A stretch of 42,910 nt of DNA from CAZYQW01 sp964649825 (GTDB taxonomy: Bacteria; Planctomycetota; B15-G4; JADJEK01), in contig CAZYQW010000113.1 of the NCBI GenBank assembly GCA_964649825.1, positions 1 to 42,910 on the forward strand. Reading direction: 5' to 3'. Below are positions 1 to 13,886 of this stretch, piece after piece. Every line of letters starts with the position of its first letter. Within the stretch, counting starts at the first letter, position 1. The position numbers and the translations under genes are program-made. The notes beneath the pieces were generated by a model. The model saw nothing but the letters and a program-made list of their open reading frames with translations, made no database searches and had not been told where the DNA came from.

Positions 1-2
1 TG

Positions 3-139
3 GATTATCCGGAGGTCATCGTCGTCGCTGGCAAGGCGCGACGACGACCGCGTATTCGAGATACGTCGAGGAGGAGCAACGCAGCAAGCGATGACGAGGG
101 CCCCGGAGAAACGTCAACAACTCTGAATCACACCACTAG
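3..139 (+). repeat. 137-bp end repeat, left copy
   Basis: This stretch is the exact reverse complement of 42774-42910; I compared all 137 bases and found no mismatch. It contains an imperfect palindrome of roughly 90 bp (about 11-103) whose centre reads TACG, seven bases, then a CGTA-type arm. A related palindrome lies at 13756-13850: both share the gggccctcg start, a tcctcgacgta centre and a gatgacctc end. No coding capacity or transposase is seen. It is best read as a dispersed REP/BIME-like element at which the assembly broke. Confidence 0.9.
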
Positions 140-521
140 CAATTCCGGTCCCCGCGGGTCGGACGTGCGATGGCCGACGGGCTCGAACGGACCCCGGCGA
201 TACTGGCAGAACATCGGGATCGGCGATGCGTCGGTGATCGACGTCATGAAACCGTTCGACGCCTGGAGCGCCCCGCTCGGTCGTCGGTCTTCAGGGGTCT
301 CATACGGCGGCATCGGCTGCCCCGAAGATGCCACGAGACCCCGATCCTTGCGAGAACCTGGCTCGCGCCTCCTCGCCGCCTGGAACCAGCGATTCCGATG
401 GGCGGGGACTCGCGCGACTTCTCACGCGGGACGAGATCGGCCCCCTGGCGCTGCCACGCGCTCGCGACGCCGCGCGCCGCGCTCCGTGGCGCGCCATGGA
501 TCGGTAACGTTCCGTCGATCG
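140..521. other. noncoding stretch after end repeat
   Basis: No credible gene is seen in these 382 bases. The open frames on both strands give arginine/proline-rich translations with no recognisable motif, no ribosome-binding site and no third-position GC bias like that of the neighbouring genes. It is downstream of the beta-helix gene that ends at 522; no classical terminator was recognised. Confidence 0.6.
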
Positions 522-3071
522 CTAGTCGGACACGACGCCGTAGAACGCGGTCGCCCAATTGCCGACCGCCGGGTTGGCGAGAGGGCGCACCAGGGCTTGC
601 AGTCCGACGCCGAAGCCGACGAGCCCCGCGCTGTCGGGGATCGGAAGCGTGACGGTCGTGCTGGTCGGGAACGCGAACAACGGCAGGAACAGCCCTCCCG
701 GCTGGAGAACGTTCGCGTTGCCGAACGGCGGCAGAAACACGCCGACTCCGTTGAAACCCGTGCCGAGGAACATGAGGGCCGTCCCCGGGGGATTGCCCTG
801 GAACGGCTGCCCCTCTACGCGGAACGTCAGGCTGGTGCCGATGCGCGGCGCGCCGGTGATCAGCATCGTGTACGAGTAGTACTCGTAGGCCCCCATGTCG
901 GGCAGCGCGAAGCCGAACAGGTTGTGGTCGAGGACACGGCTGTTGCCGGCGTGGTCCTCGTAGGTGAACGCGCCGTTGGGGAACCCGGCGGTGCCGACGC
1001 AGGGCGAGAACAGCGACAGCGTCAGGTCTCCCTGGCTCGGGGCGACGAACAACGGGTCAGCGACGAAGTTGCCGTTGATGTCGTCGTGTCCGGCCGATCC
1101 GTCGGTGAAGAAGACCCGCTGCGCGAGGTCGAACTTGTCGCCGAACCCGACCACGTTGTCGGCGGCCCCGATGCCGTTCCCCCACGCGATCGACGCGGAG
1201 AGGCTGCCGGTGTGGCTGCCCTCGCTCACCACGCCGCGGCCGAGGTTCGCGGTCGACGTGGCGTGGAGGATGCTCACGGCGGTTGCCTGGACGACGATGC
1301 CGTCGGCGAGATTGCCGAGCGCCACCAGGTTGCGCATGCCGCCGCCGTTGTTCGCGATGTTGAAGCCGTCGCTGATCGACCGCTCGACGCGCACAGCATC
1401 GAGCGACACGTTGGGGCTCTGGCACACCACCGCCGCGGCCAGATTCCGACCGCCGTAGCGCACCATCGTGTGGTTCATCTGCGCCGGGCCGGCGAGCGAG
1501 AGGTAGCGCACCGCGCCCCACGTCCCAGGTTGCGGCGTCGTGGCGACGCCGTCGCCGTTGGTGTCGCCGCCGACTTCGTCGTCCTGGATGGTCGTCAGCA
1601 CGATCGGGTCGTATCCACGCCCATCGAAATGCAGCACGCCGCTGCCGACCCCGCTGATGCCACTGGCCACGAAGCCGCTGGCGTTCGGGTTCGAGAACTT
1701 GACGATGAGACCCGCGCCCAGGATCAGGGCCTGGTTGCTCAGCACCGCCGTGGACACGTCGGCGACGATGACCCCGTCGCCGTTGAGCGTGTTCCACGGG
1801 TCGACCCGGCTGGTGCCGGTGAGGTTCTGCTTCGCGATGCGCGTGAGCTGTCCGAGGAGGTTGCCGCTGGCGGCGTTGTCCTCGAAACGGGCGAGGGACG
1901 CCCAGCTCTGTTCGTCGATCGCGCGGCCGAGGCCGTTGTCGAAGCGGCAGCGGGTGACGCTCGGTAGGCTGCCGCCGCTGTTCAGGCCGTCGCTGGCCGA
2001 CGACTCGACGGCGACGTCGGTCAGCGAGACGTCGGCCGACAGCAGGACGAGCGCGCCGACCTGGCCGAAGCCCGCGAAACGCACGCTCGTGGACCGCAGC
2101 GCGCTCGCGTCGGCATTGCCCCCGAACACGATCCCCTTCCAGTCACCGGGCGCGCCGCTGCTCGGCCCATCCCCGTTGGCGTCCCCGCCGATCGCGTCAT
2201 CGGCCAACGAGGTGAGGACCACGGGGGCGGAGGGATTGCCATCGGTGACCAGCACGCCGCTCACCGTCACCCCCGCCGGCGACTGCCACTTCAGAACCAG
2301 ACCGGGGCCCAACGTCAACGTGTGCCCGCTGTTGACGGTGATCCCGCCGGCCACGACGAGGAGCCCATTGATGACGTTCGGGAGCGACACCGTCTGCGAG
2401 CCGACGGTGCTGCTGGCGGTGATGCGGATGGCGTCGACGCCATTGCCGGTCGCGGTGTTGTCGGAGAATCCCGCCAGCGCCGCCAGCACCAGTCGGTTGA
2501 CTGGAAACCCGACGTTCCCTTCGAACCGGCTGCGGGTGACGGCGGGGAGGCTCGCCGGCCCGGCTGCGGCGTCGATCCCGTCCGACGCGGAGAGCTCGAT
2601 CGCCGCGTCGTCGATGGTGATGTCCGCGCCGATCAGGCGGATCGCGCCGGTCACGTTGCCGCCGGCGTATCGGACCACGCAGGAGCGGAGCTGGCTCGCG
2701 TCGGCGTTGCCCCCGAACAGGATCCCCTTCCAGTCACCGGGCGCCGGGTTGGCCAGATCGGTGATCCCGCCGACCGAGTCGTCCCGCAACGACGTAAAGA
2801 AGCTCGGGTTCGCCGGCGTGGCCAGCACGTCGAGAGTTCCGGAGACCGTCATCTCGCGGTCGAGCGCGAACTTGACCACCACGCCCGCCTGCACCGTGAG
2901 AGTCGTCCCACCGGGGACCGAGACGTTCTGGTTGGCGACGTAGACGTTCCCGCTGATCAGCGGTCCGAAGGTGGCGTCGTTGACGCTTGGCGGCAACGGG
3001 ATCTGCGCGATCGCAGAGACGGCGGAACCGAGGGCGACGAAGCACAGGATGAAGAAGCAGCGGGGTTTCAC
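522..3071 (-). CDS. secreted right-handed beta-helix protein with C-terminal module
   Basis: 849 aa from a GTG start preceded by GGAGA at a normal distance. The first ~23 residues are a signal peptide (hydrophobic FFILCFVALGSAVSA then AQ). The body is three imperfect ~200-aa repeats of parallel-beta-helix type; the first two carry near-identical GDWKGI(L/V)FGGNADAS segments, and the DNA at about 2104-2154 and 2694-2745 is nearly the same, pointing to internal duplication. The last ~110 residues (from about ITGAPRIG) form a beta-rich module with an LPPFG motif and a QALV ending that recurs in three other secreted proteins of this window. The family is generally extracellular or outer-surface; no catalytic residues can be assigned. 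It may be adhesive or polysaccharide-related, but function is unknown. Confidence 0.85.
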   Translation of the reverse strand: MKPRCFFILCFVALGSAVSAIAQIPLPPSVNDATFGPLISGNVYVANQNVSVPGGTTLTVQAGVVVKFALDREMTVSGTLDVLATPANPSFFTSLRDDSVGGITDLANPAPGDWKGILFGGNADASQLRSCVVRYAGGNVTGAIRLIGADITIDDAAIELSASDGIDAAAGPASLPAVTRSRFEGNVGFPVNRLVLAALAGFSDNTATGNGVDAIRITASSTVGSQTVSLPNVINGLLVVAGGITVNSGHTLTLGPGLVLKWQSPAGVTVSGVLVTDGNPSAPVVLTSLADDAIGGDANGDGPSSGAPGDWKGIVFGGNADASALRSTSVRFAGFGQVGALVLLSADVSLTDVAVESSASDGLNSGGSLPSVTRCRFDNGLGRAIDEQSWASLARFEDNAASGNLLGQLTRIAKQNLTGTSRVDPWNTLNGDGVIVADVSTAVLSNQALILGAGLIVKFSNPNASGFVASGISGVGSGVLHFDGRGYDPIVLTTIQDDEVGGDTNGDGVATTPQPGTWGAVRYLSLAGPAQMNHTMVRYGGRNLAAAVVCQSPNVSLDAVRVERSISDGFNIANNGGGMRNLVALGNLADGIVVQATAVSILHATSTANLGRGVVSEGSHTGSLSASIAWGNGIGAADNVVGFGDKFDLAQRVFFTDGSAGHDDINGNFVADPLFVAPSQGDLTLSLFSPCVGTAGFPNGAFTYEDHAGNSRVLDHNLFGFALPDMGAYEYYSYTMLITGAPRIGTSLTFRVEGQPFQGNPPGTALMFLGTGFNGVGVFLPPFGNANVLQPGGLFLPLFAFPTSTTVTLPIPDSAGLVGFGVGLQALVRPLANPAVGNWATAFYGVVSD

Positions 3072-3298
3072 CGGCGGGTCTCCGAGGTGGCGAGATTCGG
3101 CGGCCTCGGCCGACCGAGCTCACGGTCACGTGTCGGGCAACGGAGACGGGTTCCCCGCGGCACGTGACGGTGCGATCCGGTTTTTCTCGCAGGCCCGGAC
3201 GGGCCCCGCTGGCTCCTTGTGACTTTCGGAAGGTCTGGCCGCCCGATCCCCAGGCCGTCGGCGCGAAGTCGAAGCGGCGCCGTAAGTCGAAGTAGAAG

Positions 3299-3375
<77 letters not shown>

Positions 3376-3426
3376 GCGCGAGGCGATTGTGCCACTTCCG
3401 CGGCGGGTGCGGAAGGATCAACGGGG

Positions 3427-6400
3427 TCAGCGTTGGGCGCGGGTCCATTCGGGGAAGCGGGCGCGGAACTGCTCGAAGCTCGCGCGGGCTTCTTTGCTCT
3501 GGCCGATCTCGCGCAGGGCGCGGATCTCGATGAGCCAGCCGGGAGCGGCGGTGATCGCGACGGCGAGGGCTTGCTTCGCGGCCTTCTGGTGCGCGGTGGG
3601 GGCGGTGCGTCTGAGGTACGGCACGAGGGCGTCGGCGACGTTGCGAATCTGCTCGTTGGTCTGCTTCCCGGGGTGGAGCATCCGCGACATGCGGCACGCG
3701 CGCGTGAGCTGCGCCAGCGCCTCGTCGTGTCGCTCCGCCTCGCGGAACTGCTGCGCCATCTTCACGCGCAGCGCGATGCGGCGGTCGACCGCGCCGTGGA
3801 AGTAGAGCGCCGGGCGGAGCGCGGCCGCCGCGGCGTCGACGTCGTTCCGCTCGATGTGCGCGTCGAGGATCGACGCGAGGACGAGCGCGATGTACTCCTT
3901 CTCGGCGACGATGTCGTAAAGCGTCGCGATCGCGCGGTGGAACTCGACGAGCGCCTCGTCCGGCTTGCCGTCGCCGAGGAGGCGCCGCCCGGTCGCGAGG
4001 TAGACGCCCGACTCGCCCACCAGGCCGACGATCCGTTCCACGTTCGCCTCGGCGATCGGCTCCTCGCTATGGCCTTGCTCGTCGCCTGGTTCGGCGGCGT
4101 CCTCGTCGGCCGGGGTCGCGAGGACGAGGCCCGCGCCGTCCGGGTCGTCTGCCGCGGCCATCGCCGCCGTGGCGGCCACCGTGGCCTCCGGGCTCGGCAG
4201 TGCTTCGTCCTCTACCCGCGCGTCCGACTCGGGCGTGTCCTGCTCCGCCGCCTGCCTCGCGAGCTCCCCCGCGTTCTCGGATCGTTGCATCTCGACCATC
4301 AGGTACTGCAGCGGCAACCACGTCGGGCCTCCGAACCGCTCGTACTCCGCGATCACTTCCCGCGCGAGGTCGAACCGAACCTGATGCATGTAGTTCTGGC
4401 AAAGCGTCGTCGCGAGCCGACGAGCGTTGATCGGATCGGACTGGATCATCTCCGGCAGCAGCTTGCGGTTCTCGTTCAGCACGACCCCGAAGTAGATCGG
4501 CTCGTACGTGATCGCCACGTGGATCCGCCACCCTCCCGCCGAATCAGGGATCCAAGGAAGCCGGGTCGCGGTCTTGTAGTCGTACCGGAAGGCGTTCGCG
4601 AGCTCTCGGATGCATGCGTCCTTATTGCCGAGCATGACGTAAACGCGTCCGGCGCGCAGCGCCCACTCTCCCGTCAGCGGCCCGGTTGGATCGAGCGCTC
4701 GCGCCCGTTCGACCGCGTCGAGCGCGTCGAGCCAGCGCATCGCGTCGAACCTCATGATCGAGAGGCGGTCGAGCGGAATCGCAGACATCGGGTGCGTCCA
4801 GCGGAGCCGTTCGAGCGTCTGCTCGGCGATCCCGAGACGCTTGGTTTGATACATGATGTCGAAGCGGCGAACGGCGGTCTCGAGAGCGAGCGGGTGGATC
4901 CGGTACGCGAGCTGGATCTTGCGGATCGAGCCCACCTCGTCGCCGTTCTGGAGGTCGCTAGATGCGGCACGCGAGAGTCGCTGCGCGGTGATTCCGGCGA
5001 TCGCGTAGATGGCGACCGCGGCAAGCGAGGTCGCGGTCGCGGCCGCGAGGAGGCGCGAACTCCGCGTTCGAACCGGCGCTTGCTCCGGACTCGCGGCGCG
5101 TACGAGCAGCGAACCCACTCCGATCAGGAGGGCGAGGTGGAGCGGGAACGGCGTATTCAGCGACAGGCCTTGATCGAGGAGGTTGGCGGCGAAGAGCGCG
5201 AGCGCGCTCGAGACGACGCCGATCGCGAGAACGCGGTCGCCGCGGTCCGTGAGACGAGCCGACGCGGCCAACGTCCTCCCGAGGAACGCCGCCACGAGAG
5301 CGACGAACGCGGCGAGCCCGAGGAGGCCCGAGCCGAGCCCGATGGCGATCAGGAGATTGTGGGGGTGCGTGTCCTTGGATCGGTAGTCGAGGAACGACGG
5401 CTCGGCGTACGCCATGAGCGGATCGCCGGTCAGGAAGCCGAAGCCGAGGAGCGGGCGATCGGCGATCGCCGCGACGGCGGTCTTCCACAGGTAGATGCGG
5501 AACTGCATCGACTCGCCGCCGGCCTTCGCGCCGATCTGGTCCTTCACCGCGAGGAAGCCGACGAGCCCGACGACCACGACGACGGCGACCATCGCGGCGA
5601 CGATCCGCTTCGACGGGCGCCACCGATAGATCTGCACCGCGGCGAACAGGGCGACGATCGCCCCGATGCCGACCGCGGCGCCGAGGAACGACGCACGGGA
5701 GCGCGTCAAGGCGAGCACGCAGAGGTCCATCCCGAGCGTCAGCAGCAGCAGCACGCGAGCCGTCCACGTACGCGCGCCGAGGAGGAGCGCCACCAGGATC
5801 GGCGGCGCCACCGCGAAGTAGGGCGCGATGATGTTCGGGTGTTCGCCGAACAGCGGCAGGCGCGCCTGGAGCGCGAGGTCCAGGTCGAAGTGGTACCCGG
5901 TCTCCAGGACGATGAGGAACGCGCTCGCGGCGACGACCAAGACCATCGCGGCGAAGACGTTCAAGGCGAACCGCGCGCGCCGAGCGTCCGCCGGTCCGCG
6001 GCCGAGCGCGAGCAACGGGAAGAGACCGATGACGACCCCGCTCCACCCCACCAAATGGCGATCGAAGTCGACCGCGGTGACGATCGGGACGAGCGACGCG
6101 GCCGCGAAGAGAAGTCCCCAGCGCAGAAACGGGATCGATCGGACCGGGCGCGCCTCGGACCGGGTCATCGTCAGTGCCGCGATCACGACGAGGAGCACGA
6201 TCAGTGCCGCGAACTCGTTGGCTTGGCGCACGAACAACGGTCCGCCGCAGGCCGAGAAGACGACGAAGAGGCCGAGGCCGACGTCGGGGAGCGAGCGGTG
6301 GGGCGACGCGGGGATCCACGCGAGCGCGGTGCCGATGACCGTCAGCACCACGAGGAACAGGAGCGGACTGCGGCCGAACGACTCGATCGAAGGCCAGCTC

Positions 6401-6678
6401 GGCAGCTCGATCACTCCCGCGATGCAGATTGCCGCCGCGGCCAGCGCGAGCGCGGCGAGGATCGGCTCGAGCCGGCCGCGGCGCGTTCGCGCGACGAGCA
6501 AGGCGAGGAGCGCGACTCCGACGATGACGCCCGTCACGATCGTCGGGGAGCCGCGCAGGAGCATGGTTCCGCGCATCCTCTCGTGCGCGAGCAGGACGGC
6601 CGCGGCACCCAATAGAAGGGCGACGAGGCTGCGACCGACGCCCGGCCTCCGTGCGGCAACGTCCGGAGCTTCCGTCAT
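3427..6678 (-). CDS. O-antigen ligase/Wzy-like membrane protein with TPR C-terminus
   Basis: 1083 aa. I chose the ATG at 6678 (MTEAPDVAARRP) because AGGGA lies just upstream and the hydrophobic region starts soon after; the frame is open further upstream but that part lies in the purD promoter region. Residues ~15-550 form about a dozen membrane segments with the Wzy_C/O-antigen-ligase signature HPHNLLIAIGLGSGLLGL near residue 440. The second half is soluble and helical with TPR-like repeats, broken by an acidic Ala/Asp/Glu linker (around residues 820-880). The family joins or polymerises lipid-linked glycans at the periplasmic face; planctomycete-type fusions to TPRs are uncharacterised. A paralogue lies at 13882-16095. 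The exact substrate cannot be told. Confidence 0.8.
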   Translation of the reverse strand: MTEAPDVAARRPGVGRSLVALLLGAAAVLLAHERMRGTMLLRGSPTIVTGVIVGVALLALLVARTRRGRLEPILAALALAAAAICIAGVIELPSWPSIESFGRSPLLFLVVLTVIGTALAWIPASPHRSLPDVGLGLFVVFSACGGPLFVRQANEFAALIVLLVVIAALTMTRSEARPVRSIPFLRWGLLFAAASLVPIVTAVDFDRHLVGWSGVVIGLFPLLALGRGPADARRARFALNVFAAMVLVVAASAFLIVLETGYHFDLDLALQARLPLFGEHPNIIAPYFAVAPPILVALLLGARTWTARVLLLLTLGMDLCVLALTRSRASFLGAAVGIGAIVALFAAVQIYRWRPSKRIVAAMVAVVVVVGLVGFLAVKDQIGAKAGGESMQFRIYLWKTAVAAIADRPLLGFGFLTGDPLMAYAEPSFLDYRSKDTHPHNLLIAIGLGSGLLGLAAFVALVAAFLGRTLAASARLTDRGDRVLAIGVVSSALALFAANLLDQGLSLNTPFPLHLALLIGVGSLLVRAASPEQAPVRTRSSRLLAAATATSLAAVAIYAIAGITAQRLSRAASSDLQNGDEVGSIRKIQLAYRIHPLALETAVRRFDIMYQTKRLGIAEQTLERLRWTHPMSAIPLDRLSIMRFDAMRWLDALDAVERARALDPTGPLTGEWALRAGRVYVMLGNKDACIRELANAFRYDYKTATRLPWIPDSAGGWRIHVAITYEPIYFGVVLNENRKLLPEMIQSDPINARRLATTLCQNYMHQVRFDLAREVIAEYERFGGPTWLPLQYLMVEMQRSENAGELARQAAEQDTPESDARVEDEALPSPEATVAATAAMAAADDPDGAGLVLATPADEDAAEPGDEQGHSEEPIAEANVERIVGLVGESGVYLATGRRLLGDGKPDEALVEFHRAIATLYDIVAEKEYIALVLASILDAHIERNDVDAAAAALRPALYFHGAVDRRIALRVKMAQQFREAERHDEALAQLTRACRMSRMLHPGKQTNEQIRNVADALVPYLRRTAPTAHQKAAKQALAVAITAAPGWLIEIRALREIGQSKEARASFEQFRARFPEWTRAQR

Positions 6679-6706
6679 GAACGATCCCTGCTGACCACCC
6701 GAGCGA

Positions 6707-6734
6707 ATGGTACTCGACGCCGCGCGGGAGACAA
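6707..6734 (-). promoter_or_regulatory. candidate promoter for the ligase/TPR gene
   Basis: On the minus strand TTGTCT and TACCAT are separated by 16 bases, giving a reasonable sigma70-type promoter that would start transcription about 25 bases before the ATG at 6678. It is divergent from the purD promoter candidate. Confidence 0.4.
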
Positions 6735-6746
6735 TGGCGGATGTCA

Positions 6747-6776
6747 TTGACGGCTCTTCCGGCCGGTTGGTAGGTT
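6747..6776 (+). promoter_or_regulatory. candidate purD promoter
   Basis: TTGACG and TAGGTT are separated by 18 bases, resembling a sigma70 promoter with a good -35. Transcription would start near 6784, leaving a ~100-base leader before the purD ATG at 6884. No riboswitch fold was recognised in the leader. Confidence 0.4.
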
Positions 6777-6883
6777 CGCGCCCTCGGTTCTCCGCCCCGT
6801 CCCGATCGACGCCGATCGACGTGCCCGAACCACGCGCCCGATGCACAACGTCCGATGCGCCCGATGAACGCAAGAGAGGTCCC

Positions 6884-8167
6884 ATGCGAGTACTGCTGGT
6901 TGGCGGAGGCGGGCGAGAGCACGCGCTCGCCGCCTCGCTCGCGCGTTCACCGTCGCTCGAGGCGCTCTACGCGGCGCCCGGGAACCCGGGGATCGCGGCG
7001 CTCGGCGAGTGCGTCGACATCCAGGCGGACGACGCCGTCGCCCTGCTCGACTTCGCCGAAGGGAACGAGATCGATCTGACGGTGGTCGGGCCCGAGCAGC
7101 CGCTCGTGGACGGGATCGTCGACACGTTTCGCGCGGCGGGTCGGCGCATCTTCGGACCGACCCGGGCCGCGGCGCGGCTCGAAGGAAGCAAGTCGTTCAT
7201 GAAGGAGCTGTGCCGGCGTCATCGGATCCCGTCCGGATCGTACCGCACGTTCTCCGACGCGGCGGCCGCGCATCAGCACCTCGAGAACGTCACGCACTTC
7301 CCGGTCGTCGTCAAGGCGGATGGGCTCGCGGCCGGCAAGGGAGTCATCATCGCGCGGAACCGTGACGAGGCCGACGCCGCCGTCGATCGGATGATGGTCG
7401 ATCGCGCGTTCGGCGGCGCCGGCGCGACGGTGGTGATCGAGGAGTTCCTCGAGGGCGTCGAAGCGTCGGTCATCGCGATCGTCGACGGACGCACGATCGC
7501 GGTGCTCGACACCGCGAAGGACCACAAGGCGGCGCAGGACTACGACAAGGGGCCGAACACCGGCGGGATGGGCGCGGTCTCCCCGTCGCGCCGGGTCACG
7601 CCGGAGCTGCTCGAGTCGATCGAGTCGCACGTGCTCGTGCCGACCGTGCACGCGCTCGCGCGCGACGCCGGTGGGTTCCACGGTTTCCTCTATGCGGGGT
7701 TGATGCTCACGCCGGCCGGTCCGAAGGTGCTCGAGTTCAACGTCCGCTTCGGCGACCCGGAGGCCCAGGCGATCCTGCCGCGCCTTCGTTCCGACTTCGT
7801 CCAACTCCTCGCGCTTGCCGCCGACCGCCGCCTCCACGAGGCGGCGCCGCTCGAGTGGGATCCGCGGCCGTCCTGCTGCGTCGTCATGGCGTCCGACGGC
7901 TACCCGGGCTCGTATCGGACTGGACACGTCATCCATGGGCTCGAGGCGGCGACCGCGGACGAGGACGTCACCGTGTTCCACGCCGGGACCTCGAGCCGCG
8001 GCGGCCGCGTCGTCACGGCGGGCGGCCGCGTCCTCGGCGTGACGGCGCTCGGCCACGACCTCCGCGACGCCTGTGCGCGCGCCTATCGTGCCGTCGAGAA
8101 GGTCCGCTTCCAGGGCGCCTACTATCGCACGGACATCGGGAGGTCCGAGTACGAGGGCGGGCCGTGA
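6884..8167 (+). CDS. purD: phosphoribosylamine--glycine ligase (GARS)
   Basis: 427 aa, the usual family length. The ATG at 6884 follows AGAGAGG. PurD joins glycine to 5-phosphoribosylamine using ATP, the second step of de novo purine synthesis in the cytosol. Visible signatures are the N-terminal GGGGREHAL loop, VVGPEQPLVDGI, the ATP-grasp region (VVKADGLAAGKGV; DYDKGPNTGGMGA), the metal-binding stretch EFNVRFGDPEAQ and the C-terminal LRDACARAYRAVEKVRF segment. No other purine gene is beside it. Its stop overlaps the GTG of the following fur-type gene by four bases, so the two are probably cotranscribed. Confidence 0.96.
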   Translation: MRVLLVGGGGREHALAASLARSPSLEALYAAPGNPGIAALGECVDIQADDAVALLDFAEGNEIDLTVVGPEQPLVDGIVDTFRAAGRRIFGPTRAAARLEGSKSFMKELCRRHRIPSGSYRTFSDAAAAHQHLENVTHFPVVVKADGLAAGKGVIIARNRDEADAAVDRMMVDRAFGGAGATVVIEEFLEGVEASVIAIVDGRTIAVLDTAKDHKAAQDYDKGPNTGGMGAVSPSRRVTPELLESIESHVLVPTVHALARDAGGFHGFLYAGLMLTPAGPKVLEFNVRFGDPEAQAILPRLRSDFVQLLALAADRRLHEAAPLEWDPRPSCCVVMASDGYPGSYRTGHVIHGLEAATADEDVTVFHAGTSSRGGRVVTAGGRVLGVTALGHDLRDACARAYRAVEKVRFQGAYYRTDIGRSEYEGGP

Positions 8168-8622
8168 CCGAGCCCCGATCGAGAGACGCCCAGGTGAACG
8201 ACCTGTTCGAGCGCTTCCTGCGCGACAACCGGCTCAAGCACACCGCGCAGCGGCTGAAGATCGTCAAGCGCGCGTTCTCGATGCCGAAGCACTTCTCGGC
8301 CGAGGACCTCTACCACGTGCTGAAGCGCGAGCGGACCAACGTCTCGAAGGCGACCGTCTACCGCACGCTGAAGCTCCTCGTCGAGGCCCACTTCCTCGAC
8401 GAGCTCGAGATCGGCGCTCGCGAGGCGAAGTTCTACGAGCCGGTGCTCGGACGCGATCACCACGACCACATGATCTGCCTCCGCTGCGGCCGCATCATCG
8501 AGTTCGCCGACCCGAAGATCGAACGCCTTCAGGACGACGCGGCGCGCGACAAACAGTTCCGCGTGCTCTCCCATTCCCTGAAGCTGTTCGGCCTGTGCGT
8601 GGATTGCGATCAGCGCGAGTGA
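8164..8622 (+). CDS. fur: Fur-family metal-responsive repressor
   Basis: 152 aa from the GTG that overlaps the purD stop (GTGA); a second GTG at 8194 (NDLFERFLRDN) is a possible shorter start. The N-terminal winged helix has the SKATVYRTLKLLVEA recognition helix; the dimerisation half has HHDHMICLRCG and a C-terminal CVDCD, i.e. the two CxxC pairs of the structural zinc site. The family binds Fe2+, Mn2+ or Zn2+ and represses uptake or stress genes; it could be Fur, PerR or Zur, and Fur is the most conservative name. The coupling to purD is unusual and may only reflect shared transcription. Confidence 0.9.
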   Translation: MTEPRSRDAQVNDLFERFLRDNRLKHTAQRLKIVKRAFSMPKHFSAEDLYHVLKRERTNVSKATVYRTLKLLVEAHFLDELEIGAREAKFYEPVLGRDHHDHMICLRCGRIIEFADPKIERLQDDAARDKQFRVLSHSLKLFGLCVDCDQRE

Positions 8623-8695
8623 CCGCGCGGCTTCCGCTACGATGGTCGGCCGGATCGAGCGGAGCGATGGAGAACAAGACGCAGGCGGGCCGCGG

Positions 8696-13664
<4,969 letters not shown>

Positions 13665-13666
<2 letters not shown>

Positions 13667-13886
13667 GCCTCTCCGCAGGAGCGGCTCATCCGGAGTTCGA
13701 GATCCTTAGGCGCGTTGGGCTAGCCGCCCGTGGTGAAAGTCATTCCGGCTGCGGCGGGCCCTCGCGACCGATCTCCTCGTTGCAGGATCCTCGACGTACA
13801 GGCAGTACGCCTGCGGTCCTGCGCCTCGATCTCGGTCGCGATGACCTCGCCTCGCTTCGAAAGCACTTTCACCACGGGCGGCTAGC
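13665..13886. repeat. nested palindromic intergenic repeat
   Basis: The element fills the gap between two convergent genes. It begins with a hairpin GAGCCTCTCC-GCA-GGAGCGGCTC (13665-13687, one mismatch) on the regulator stop codon. A perfect 22-bp inverted repeat (13719-13740 with 13865-13886) encloses everything else and includes the stop codon of the ligase gene. Inside lies a 95-bp block (13756-13850), itself a palindrome with arms TCGCGACCGA and TCGGTCGCGA, of the same family as the window ends. A simpler relative without the 95-bp block is at 39874-39977. It could act as a bidirectional transcription or mRNA-stability barrier. Confidence 0.85.

Noticed and set aside
165..1967. 600-codon plus-strand open frame
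   Set aside because: Antisense to the beta-helix gene, no domain, no ribosome-binding site; typical of high-GC shadow reading.
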